A stretch of DNA of 64,000 nucleotides from Monilinia fructicola. Taxonomy: Eukaryota; Ascomycota; Leotiomycetes; Helotiales; Sclerotiniaceae. Below, piece by piece: positions 1 through 9,927 of this stretch (position 1 is its first letter; each line of letters starts with the position of its first letter). Below the pieces are notes generated by a model. That model was not told the DNA's origin. It worked only from the letters and a program-made list of their open reading frames with translations, and ran no database searches. Both the position numbers and the translations under genes were made by a program. The stretch is from assembly GCA_008692225.1 (NCBI GenBank), contig VICG01000009.1:310001-374000 (forward strand), written 5' to 3'.

Positions 1-1642
1 CTTGGTCTTGGCAGCATTGAAACCCTTTTGTCCAGGCCATTCAAGGGCCTCGGTCCAGGCTTGGTTTCCGAGCCAGTTGCAGATGAAATCAGCATCACCA
101 GCATAGATCAAGACTGGGATTTGCTCGAGGATGCTTGGGACCAATCGGTGGAAAGGTTGCATCCAGTCACCTTGGAAGAGGAAGTTTCGGTTGATATCAA
201 AGTTGCAGCTGTCATAACTGCTGACTTCAACACCGAGCTCCTTTTGAACATCTGCCTTGTTCAAAAATTCGCTAATCCATCCAAGAGCAGAGTAGCACAA
301 GTTGCTGCTGTCTTCACACTTTCCACGAATATCATATACGTTCTATAAGATATTAGCACATGGTGTTGGAAAAGACATTGAGTTCACATACCTGTCCGGT
401 TCTTTGGTATGGTCCCATCATAGCATTGTTGCAGTAAATGCTTGCTGGAACACAAGACCAAACACTCTGGCTATCATAACAGTTTTGAATCAAACTTTGG
501 CAACGAGGAAGAGCATTGTCCATAGCTTGACACTCACTGGAGTCAAGAACAGCTGGGTATCCTCCCTTTCCACAAGCCATTGGTCTGTAGTGTTCGTATT
601 GTGTAAGTCCATCGGTCAAGCCGTTACCGATGAGGACGGACTTCAAGTTGATGTTACGCTTCTTGTGAGATAAAATCTCAGATGTGAAAACTGGAATGTA
701 GTGACCAGCATAAGATTCACCAGCGATGTGGAAATCTTGCTTGGCATACTCAGGGAATTGCTTGAAGAACAAGGTGAGAAGAGCATAGACGTCCTTGCCA
801 GCAGCAATTGTGTTGCTAACAGATCCACCACTGTATGAGTATCCAACATTAACTGGTTGATCAAGGAAGATAACGGAAGCATTAGCATTCCATGAGTATG
901 GGTTGTTGTGTAATTTGAGGTTCTTGTCGATTGAGGCAGGGCCAAGTTCGAGGAAGAGACCAGTTAAAGAAGAGCATCCCGGGCCACCGTTCAACCAAAG
1001 AACAACCGGATCATTCTTTGGGTCATTTCTAGATTCAAAGAACCCTGAGTTTGATTAGCGAATCCATTTGAAGTAGGTAAAGGCGTCTGGAAGGATAGCG
1101 GTGGCATCAAACCGAGAAATGCGCTAGATATCATCAAGAGAACGGCAATACTCACAATAGAACAAATGCTTATCATTCTCCTCATCATCCAAGTATCCAC
1201 TGTATTGCTTGACCTTATCAACACCAAGCTTAGCAGGATCAACCTTCTTAGCTCTCATGTTATATTTCTCAAGCTTTCCATCAATCTCACGTTCTTTCTC
1301 GCCCTTGGAGTTCTCAACCCACACACTTTGGATATCTGCACCTTTGACAATGTAATCCCAAGTCGTATCGGGTTTTCTTGTATGTGGCTTTGGTTGAGAG
1401 AAGAGCGTTGCCTTGTCCATTGCTTCCGGGAAAAGCATGGCTACTTCATTCCAGATAGCTTTGGCTTCGGAGGTCATCCCTTTCATGGAATCCGTGAGAT
1501 GACTCAAAGATTCCATTGATTTAGACCAAGCATCAGAGACTGGCTTTGTTGCTGATTGAAATGGATTCTGAAGGACTTGTTGTTGAGGTGTGATAGATGC
1601 AGCCGCTGCGCCCATGAGGACGGTTGATGCGAGGAGCTTCAT
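1..1642 (-). CDS. PRC1/cpyA: Carboxypeptidase Y (vacuolar serine carboxypeptidase), C-terminus cut by window edge
   Basis: Vacuolar serine carboxypeptidase (peptidase family S10), which trims C-terminal residues in the vacuole. Exons by reading frame and GT/AG sites: 1642-1156, 1044-392 and 342 to beyond position 1. The start gives a hydrophobic signal peptide ([16 protein letters not shown]) followed by a propeptide of about 100 residues. Visible family marks are the oxyanion-hole region [10 protein letters not shown] (about residue 179), the nucleophile serine in GESYAG (about residue 273), and the [12 protein letters not shown] segment that carries the catalytic Asp. The catalytic His lies beyond the window. 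Both introns are short with canonical ends (111 and 49 nt). The three exons join without any frame problem. Family assignment is very secure. Confidence 0.96.
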
Positions 1643-2464
1643 GATGAAGAAGTGACGGAGTGATACGATAGAAGCTCTAGTATGATTTTATTTATATTCT
1701 GATATAAGGCATTCAAAAAGGGATTGATGTTGTGATGAAAAGAAGGGAGATGAAGATGAAGATGAAGATGAAGATGATAAAGAAGAAAGAAAGAAGGATG
1801 GAAAGATGGAGAGATAGATGAATAGATAGATGGATGGATAGATAAATGAATGGCTAGGCGGATGGATGACTTTCAACCTTCAAGGCGGTCAATGGGTGAG
1901 TAAGTACCTAGGTACCTACCTAGGAACCTAGTAAGTTGATAGGGTAACCAAGAGCTACCTACATTGCTGATGTGCTTGCTTGCTTGGTGGTTTGTGCTCG
2001 TGCTTGATTACGTAGTATGGCACCCTTGAAGAATTGAAGCTTATCGGCCAGCCATGTGAATCACAACATGCAGATGAAAGCAGGAAATGAATGGGAGCAG
2101 GAAATGGAAGTAGGAGATGGAAGCAGGAAATGGAAGCAGGCAAAGCAGGCAAAGCAGGCAAAAGTATACGATGCAGTCTTGAGGAAGAGTGGATGTTTCT
2201 TGTAATCATGGGATCATATATGAGTGAAGACCTACCAATTCATCCATTTATCAATAATCTATTCATCAACTCGAAGATATCAATCACATTGAATGGAACG
2301 GATATTGATATAAATTGTGCTGACATCCATATCAATATAGCTCTATAGACTATAGTACATTCAGACTAGGAAGCAATGGGTACACCACGTACCTCCTACT
2401 CCCGTACGGTACAGAGAACTTACCTACGCACATACGTGATGCATCCATTCATTTATTCATTAGA
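1643..2464. other. Intergenic, no gene seen; simple purine/pyrimidine repeats
   Basis: Upstream region of the carboxypeptidase gene. It holds a GAAGAT-type run (about 1748-1775), a GATA/GATG-type run (about 1812-1865), CCTAGGTA-like repeats near 1905-1935 and a GGAAGCAG-type run near 2090-2160. I see no protein family or structural RNA here. Confidence 0.6.
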
Positions 2465-3065
2465 GATATTTAGGTAACTATCAAAACTTATAAATAAGGA
2501 AATTTATAATAGCAATCGATCCATTATTAAAACGAATCCTAAAGAGGTAATTATAAAATCTCTAGATCTATTTTATATTATTTAATTTTAGAAAATATAA
2601 AATAAAGCTTTATTTTTATTAAATTAATTAAATATAACAAAAAAAAAGCTAATTATATAATTAATAAACGAATATATACATTAATACTTTAAAATAAATA
2701 TATACTATACTACTTATATATATATATATATATATATATGTCACGATCACATACTAGAGCGAATCAATAGAGGTCAGTTAACTAGAATAAGAAAGCTAAG
2801 GAGGGAAGAGATCTCTAGGGGACCTAGAGATCTCTTATATGTACAGTATCGCTTAGCGTGATGAGATATCACGTGCCTAAGGCACGTGATATTCGTCACA
2901 ATATATATATTATTTATAGAAATATATTATACTATTTATATATACATCAATTGAAAAAGTATTAAAATTAACTAAATGCTTTTTAATAGAAATACTATAT
3001 TTATAAATTTTACCTATTATATAAATTATGAAAATGAAAATGAAAACCGACTAAATGTCTCTATT
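2465..3065 (+). repeat. TIR-flanked AT-rich repeat, copy A (interrupted by an LTR-like element)
   Basis: This stretch, minus the insertion at 2739-2900, matches the reverse complement of 48621-49025 over its whole length, with mostly transition differences. Both copies begin near GA(C/T)ATTTAGGTAAC and end near CTAAATGTCTCTATT, so the ends are short inverted repeats (GACATTTAG / CTAAATGTC). About 430 bp without the insertion and no open frame. A non-autonomous DNA transposon (MITE-like) decayed by RIP is the likely identity; the superfamily is not established. Confidence 0.7.
2739..2900 (+). mobile_element. 162-bp LTR-like element, copy 1, with 5-bp target duplication
   Basis: Begins TGTCACGATC and ends ATTCGTCACA, that is 5'-TG...CA-3' termini as in retrotransposon LTRs. 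It is flanked by the direct repeat ATATA (2734-2738 and 2901-2905). Two other copies lie at 40867-41028 and 41070-41231, all exactly 162 bp. Inside are two palindromes: GAGATCTCTAGG...CCTAGAGATCTC and ATATCACGTGCC-TAA-GGCACGTGATAT. A solo LTR is the best reading. A short MITE is the alternative, because the extreme ends are also imperfectly inverted (TGTCACGA / TGTGACGA). Confidence 0.8.
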
Positions 3066-3840
3066 CATTTATCTATTCCATCCATCTACAGAGTACGTAT
3101 TATCACAATTCATCATCTTCTCCAAAGCTTATCCTTTCCTTTCCCTCCGCTATCATTTATCAAAGAGAGACCCAACCTATCATAAATCAGTCTACAACTT
3201 CTTTCCCCTTGCGCCACTGCACTGCTTATTACTCCATACTGTAGTACGGACTAGCTCCATCTAGCAAGGTACCTGGTCTCTCTCCATGAACACATGACTC
3301 GGGTCTCAGATCTTTTATTCACCGATGAATCGATTCATCAATCCGGGCCATCTTGGTCCTGCTGATAAGGTAAAATAAAACAAACCCATGGATGGTCAAG
3401 GAGATCAACATGGTTGGTTCATTTTGACTCATGCGTGATGGGTGATTGGTAGCGGGAGGTACCTGGGAATACATACTGGGTAGATAGGGTGGTAGGTGAA
3501 TGTTCTTGAGATTCTCATTCTTGCATCCTATCGTGATGAAAATAAATATATTGTACTTGGTATGTACTCCGTAGACAAATATATACAGTAGTAGCAGGCT
3601 TGGAAATGGAAAAAAAATAGAAATTCACTATCATATCATATCGTATCATATCATATCATATCATGACATACATACTTATTATTACATACTGACTCAGCGG
3701 GGTGATGTAAGGAAGGTTAACCGGGAAAAAAAAAGAGAGAGAGAGAAAACCTCCAGACCATCCACAATCATAAAATCGACAACACCCATCTCCATCCCAA
3801 AACAAACACCACCTCCCTCGAAACAATCCAAGCCTCCAGA
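3066..3840. other. Intergenic, upstream region of SDO1
   Basis: No gene seen. It contains a TCATATCATA-type run at about 3629-3665, one copy of the TACTCCGTA motif (3565-3573) and a purine-rich stretch (AGAGAGAG) just upstream of the SDO1 start. The promoter must lie here, but no specific element can be named. Confidence 0.5.
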
Positions 3841-4767
3841 ATGCCTCTCATAAACCAACCCTCCAACCAAATAAAGCTCACCAACGTCTCCCTCGTGCGC
3901 TACAAAAAGGCCAAGAAGCGCTTCGAAATCGCGTGCTACAAGAACAAAGTCCTCGAATGGCGGTCCGGCAACGAGAAAGACATCGACAACGTCCTGCAGA
4001 TCCCCAACGTCTTCCTCAACGTCTCGCGCGGCCAGACCGCCCCGACCGCCGACCTCGCCAAGGCCTTTGGCAAGGACACGCCGCTGCAGGACATCATCCT
4101 CGAGATCCTCACCCGCGGCGAGCTCCAGGTCGGCGAGAAGGAGCGCCACGCCCAGCTGGAGCGCGTCCACAACGAGGTCGTCGGGATCGTGGCGAGCAAG
4201 CTCGTGGATCCCAAGTCCAAGAGGGTCTACACGACGGGCATGATTGAGAAGGCGCTGGAGATGCTGAGCTCGCAGGGATCGCAGGCGCAAGAGAGGACTG
4301 CGGGGAGCGAGACGGCGACGCCGATCACGGGCGAGGAGGGCGAGGCCAAGCCGATTGCGAGAGCGCGGGAGCATGCGTGGACGGGCGTCGTGGCTACCAA
4401 GAGCGCGAAGAGTCAGGCGTTGGAGGCGATGAAGGCCTTGATTGCGCATCAGCCGATTCCCGTGGCGAGAGCGAGGATGAGGTTGCGCGTCACGTTGCCG
4501 ACGAAGATCCTGAAGCAGGTGGTTAAGGGTGCGGGCCCGAAGGCGGCGGATGATGGGGAGGAGGGGGAGAAGAAGGGCACCGTGAAGGATCGGGTGCTGG
4601 CCTTTGTGGAGCAGGTCGAGAGTCAGGATGTGATGGGCGCGGAGTGGGAGGTTATAGGCTTTGTGGAGCCTGGTGCCTTCAAGGGTCTGGGAGACTTTAT
4701 CAGTACCGAGACGAAGGGTCAAGGGAGAGTCGAGGTGCTGGATATGGCTGTCACTCATGAGGATTGA
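3841..4767 (+). CDS. SDO1: Ribosome maturation protein SDO1 (SBDS family)
   Basis: Single uninterrupted frame of 308 codons. SBDS/Sdo1 acts in late cytoplasmic 60S maturation, where with the GTPase Efl1 it releases the anti-association factor Tif6/eIF6. The N-terminal FYSH domain is clear (residues about 8-95: KLTNVSLVRYKKAKKRFEIA, then VLEWRSG and DVLQIP-like VLQIPNVF). It is followed by the helical domain II with the ERHAQLE segment and the C-terminal ferredoxin-like domain (AKSQALEAMKALI...IPVARARMRLRV). The start is the first ATG of the frame and matches the usual N-terminus of the family (MPLINQPSNQIKL). The coding sequence is strikingly richer in G and C at third positions than its neighbours. 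No intron and no frame problem. Confidence 0.96.
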   Translation: MPLINQPSNQIKLTNVSLVRYKKAKKRFEIACYKNKVLEWRSGNEKDIDNVLQIPNVFLNVSRGQTAPTADLAKAFGKDTPLQDIILEILTRGELQVGEKERHAQLERVHNEVVGIVASKLVDPKSKRVYTTGMIEKALEMLSSQGSQAQERTAGSETATPITGEEGEAKPIARAREHAWTGVVATKSAKSQALEAMKALIAHQPIPVARARMRLRVTLPTKILKQVVKGAGPKAADDGEEGEKKGTVKDRVLAFVEQVESQDVMGAEWEVIGFVEPGAFKGLGDFISTETKGQGRVEVLDMAVTHED

Positions 4768-5733
4768 GTTTCTGTTTCCTCTCTCACCTGGGTTTTGGGA
4801 TCATTTAGCGGGAATAGAATGGCGTTGTGGGTTATCAAAAGCTGTTGAAATCGTATCTTTTGGTTATGTATCCCATGGGGAGGCTTCCTTCTTACTCCAA
4901 GGTTCTCTGGAAGTCATATACATGCATTTTTGTTGGTGGGGGCGATTAGGGGAATGGGGAGGGGGAGGGAGGGGGTCTATAGGGAAAATGACGTTAGAGC
5001 ACACTGATATGATTATGATATTCCAACAACCTCACCGTTCGTTACTTACAATATGGGCCAGAGAAGCTAAACCCACAACAGTCGATCAATCGGCTTCAAG
5101 AGCCTTGGGCAAATAAAATGATCCCTTCCAGCCTGGAGGCCTTTCCTAGATACCTCCACCTTAATTTGGTTTCGGCCTCATCAATTCTAAACAAACAAAC
5201 ACCAAGCGTGCTCTTGAGATACTTGCTCATGATCAGAAATGCATCGTAATGTGCGAATGCAAAGGGGGTGGAGAGTTGGGGTCTTTGGTTCGTTCTATCC
5301 TTTACTCATTCTTGATCAGGCTCACAGGATGAAACTTGGATGGCGCCTCTCTTGAGCCATGTGATGCATAACACGCAAAGTTGTGAGGGGAAGTGCGGGA
5401 GTAGGCTAGGGTATTGATCGTCTTTGAAGTACAAATACGGAAAATACGAGTGATTGAATGAAAATAACTTGCAGCATTTTCACATTGATTTGTCGATTGG
5501 CAGATTCCAAAATTCGTAGATATTATTAATTCAATCTTGGCACGTCATTCTCAGAGCACGTAAGATTATTGTGAAGCCATTGATGATTTATTGTTTCCTT
5601 TTCATGAACTGGTTTCCCCGGGAAATGCCCAGTAACAGCATCGTACTGAAGAAGCTGTCAAGCCAGATGTAAAGTACCAGTTCATCGCAAAAAGCCACAC
5701 TCCACCCAACCATAAATTCCATAGCGCAAACAT
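4768..5733. other. Intergenic between the convergent SDO1 and S18 genes
   Basis: Both flanking genes end here, so this is 3'-UTR and terminator space. It has a G-rich run near 4935-4975 and otherwise ordinary composition. The frame at 4661-5116 overlaps the SDO1 end and has no recognisable domain, so I do not call it. Confidence 0.6.
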
Positions 5734-6498
<765 letters not shown>

Positions 6499-6768
6499 GA
6501 TGGGCGACGGTATCTGAATTTGTCGATGTTGTCGTGAGGCGTTTCGGGTGTCAAAAAGTTCAAGAGTCAAAAATCTCGATAGATTTCGCTTCACTTCAGG
6601 AAAGTGCAGAGGAGATTTTAGCGTGCCTTCCTTATTTGGATTAGTAAGGTCATGTGTTAGGGCAAACAACAATCAAGCGAGCCAAAACGGAAGGAACTCC
6701 AAAAATTTACAGCATCAAGATCATACCGAAATTTTCCGTACTAACGACCGCAGCAACCAAACGTCAAG
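6499..6768. promoter_or_regulatory. Shared divergent promoter region of S18 and L17
   Basis: Only 270 bp separate the ATG of S18 (6498, minus) from the ATG of L17 (6769, plus), so both ribosomal protein genes must draw on this region. This layout suits matched expression of a 40S and a 60S protein. I cannot point to a TATA box or a known ribosomal-protein promoter element with confidence; the inference rests on the spacing alone. Confidence 0.6.
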
Positions 6769-7952
6769 ATGGTACGTTCAAATGTGTTTCCTATTGTTAC
6801 TTCTGAGGGTGTGCGATTGTTTGGAATCGATTGCGACAATTTAATGTTGGAAAATGGGCGATTGAGGTCTTGGGTCAATGGAGGGGGCTCGATTTCAAGG
6901 AAATTCGGCGTCGACAAGCTACATCTTTGGTTCCTCGGTGCTGGAGACTTTGGCAGATGGTTATTATGATTTGGGGGCCCTCTGCAAAGAAACCAGCGCT
7001 GTTGGGTAAAATATTTGGTCCCTGGATGTTCAAGACTTGGCAATTCGCCTTTGTGTTTGAAGATTGCGTCGATAGCCAGAATTTGGGTTTACAACTTTTG
7101 CTTGAAGACTTTGCTGATCAAAATGTCTATTCGCAGGTTAGATACGCTGCTACTGAGATAGGTACGAAAATCGCAATCGCTTTGCTTTCTGATCTTCCTG
7201 GGAAACTTCCCCTGATAATCAAATACTGACTTCCCGATCAGAGTCGGCCAAGAGTGCCAGATCTCGCGGCTCTTACCTCCGTGTTTCTTTCAAGAACACA
7301 CGTGAGACAGCTCAAGCTATTAATGTACGTATTCAAAGCCTTTACAATTCTGCAAATACTAATATTTCGCAGGGATGGAAGCTTCAGCGCGCCGTCAAGT
7401 TCCTTGAGAACGTTCAAGAACACAAGGAGGCCGTCCCAATGAGAAGATACGCCGGAGGAACTGGACGTGCTGCTCAAGGTATGTTCGGATGATTGTAACA
7501 GAAGGGGATCTAGAACGATTGGAAGGATACGAGGCTGATGGGGATATTTTTACAGGAAAGCAATTCGGTGTCACCCGTGCTAGATGGCCAGTCAAGTCCG
7601 CCGAGTTCCTCCTCGGTCTCTTGAAGAACGCTGAGGCCAACGCCGATACCAAGGGTCTCGATACCGGAAACTTGATCGTTAAGCACATCCAAGTCAACCA
7701 AGCACCAAAGCAACGTCGCCGAACTTACCGTGCTCACGGTCGTGTAAGTTTATATTCGAATCCTGCGATCCCCTCGGTACTAATGCATGACAGATCAACC
7801 CATACATGTCAAATCCCTGCCACATCGAATTGATCTTGACCGAAGGTGAGGAGGTTGTTCAGAAGTCGGAGGCTGTTGTTGGACGTGAAACTGCACACTT
7901 GTCATCAAGACAACGTGGTGCTCGTATCCGTCAAGCTATTACTGCTGCATAG
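6769..7952 (+). CDS. RPL17: 60S ribosomal protein L17 (uL22)
   Basis: uL22 lines the 60S exit tunnel. Six exons join in frame: 6769-6771 (ATG only), 7137-7161, 7242-7324, 7373-7478, 7556-7743 and 7794-7952, giving 187 residues. The protein opens [20 protein letters not shown]. Family-typical parts follow: [34 protein letters not shown], and the highly conserved [20 protein letters not shown]. All introns have GT...AG ends. The first intron, directly after the start codon, is long for this gene (365 nt); 5'-placed long introns are common in fungal ribosomal protein genes and may affect expression. I looked for a snoRNA in it and saw no convincing C/D or H/ACA boxes. No frame problem in this gene. 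Confidence 0.96.
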
Positions 7953-8498
7953 ATGTTCTCTTTTTATGGTTGGCTGGGGTTTGTGCAATGGGGCATTGAT
8001 ATGAAGGTCATCATGCAGGGCTGTTTCGAAAAAATGGATGGCTTGTACAGGTGAAATATTGCTGCACTATAAATGAACCATTAAATGAAATTCTTGCAGA
8101 AATATTAATTGCTCCTTGACAAATCAATCCGACCGATCCACGCGCACAAGTGATGTAAGTGCTATACAACCTTGACATTAGCCAACCCAGGACAAGCCGC
8201 GTCGCCCCCTCGAACAAATCCCGCATCATCCAGATCTCAGTCCTCTCCCCCACCCAGCCCAAGGCAGGCCCAGACGATCCCAAAGGAACCCACCCACACC
8301 GCAATCCAATCCAATCAGTCAGTCAGTCAGTGAGTGAGTGAGCGAGCGAGCGAGCGAGTGAGTCGGTGAACGCACAGAGCCATCCGTACCTACCTACACT
8401 TCCAACCCAACCCAACCCAACCCAACCCAACCATCACGAACCCAAACCCAAACCCAAACCCGAATCCAAGCTCTGTCTGATGTTTCACACATTCGATC

Positions 8499-8537
<39 letters not shown>

Positions 8538-9927
8538 GTAATATAACTTTACACCAACCAGCACCACCACACGGGAAGGAAGAAGGGCTGCTAGATCTTC
8601 CTCGATGGGATTGGACATGGCGATGGATATCAACAGACACGTTATTACAATGGCGCGGGCGGGTTCGTCATTATAGGATTAGGGTATGTATGTTCACGGT
8701 GGTTGTGTGGAGGTGGTTGGTGGGGGGATGAAATGGTATGAATTATTTCTTACTCTGGGGTCACGAGGGTGGTGGTGAGAGTTTCTTATTGAAAGGTCTG
8801 ATGGCACGCTGACTCACTGACGCGTTGTTTATTTTGAACTTTTCATTATGGAGTATACTATACTATACAACTATTCTTACAAAGTAAAGTAAGATCAAGT
8901 AAAGCAGAGCAGCAGAGCAGCAGAGCAAAGCAGAGCAAAATGGTCCATTTTCCACCACATGAATTACAAATCTCAATCCAGACCAAACATCATCGTCGGA
9001 GCAAGAATTCAATGGTGTGCTGTGATCCTTTAGTTCTTATGCGGACGCAATTTGTCGAGGGGATTAGCATCCTTCCTGATTACCAGAATAAATGTGGTTG
9101 TGGATGAGAATAGTATTTCAAGCTCTCCGCCATCATCCCATGCCTGAAAAGATTCAAATCTTCATCAAACTCCTATAGCTCCTTGAGAACCAAAAGAACT
9201 TCACGGCCAATGTAATTTATCAATCGCACACATTTCTCATCGCATCGTGCGCCTGTAAAGTACTATACTTGAAAAAGTCTGCATATGTTCTTCGCGAGTT
9301 TAAAGAGACTTCTTAAAATCACTCTTCACCATTTGCAGATAGCTCCACACTTCTTTTCTGCTTTGTTGAGAGAAAAAGATAATCACTCAAGTAATCTCTC
9401 TTCTACTCCTTCGGCAGTTGTAGAAGCTGTAGCTGGGTGCAAATGTTGGATGTTTCTGAAGCTTTCAAAGAAACTGTCTCCTAATTGAACCCCTAACCAT
9501 ACCATTCATTTTGTAGTACTGTATATGCATGCCGTCGTATTGGATCCCCCATGAAAATGATTCCATTAAACTCAAAAACGAAAGTAGGTAGCCATTCGTG
9601 TCGCGAGACCAATCATTTACCTTAGTGTGCAATCTAGTATGCAATTATGAAACAATATTAGGAACCCCTCCGTTATACTGCTGAATGCGAATCCACAATG
9701 TTGCCGCTATGCTGTTCGAAAAAGAGGGGGGGTAGTAGTAGTCAACAGGGAATATGTGTGTACAGGAGTAAAGATCTGCCCCAAGAGCACCTTCGAGTAG
9801 GGTTCATGGAAGATCTTTATCCAATAAATACACAGCCAAAAGGACGAAATTACTGCAAAACAAGCAGCGTGCCATAGTTCGTACATCGAGAACAAGATTA
9901 CAATTTATACCCATGGAAATCTTGAAC
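7953..9927. other. Intergenic, no gene seen; clustered short tandem repeats
   Basis: Contains a CAGT/GAGT/GAGC run (8316-8366), ACCCA repeats (8399-8432), an AACCC run (8442-8461) and a GATA run (8498-8537). AGAGC-like repeats lie near 8905-8940. Short frames such as 9285-9488 have no recognisable domain. Confidence 0.6.

Noticed and set aside
3694..4758. 354-codon frame antisense to SDO1
   Set aside because: An open antisense frame is expected opposite a GC-rich gene; Leu/Arg/His-rich sequence without domains, while the sense strand is a clear SBDS protein.
6772..7136. Possible snoRNA in the long first intron of L17
   Set aside because: No C (RTGATGA) and D (CTGA) box pair with closing stem, nor H/ACA boxes, could be made out.
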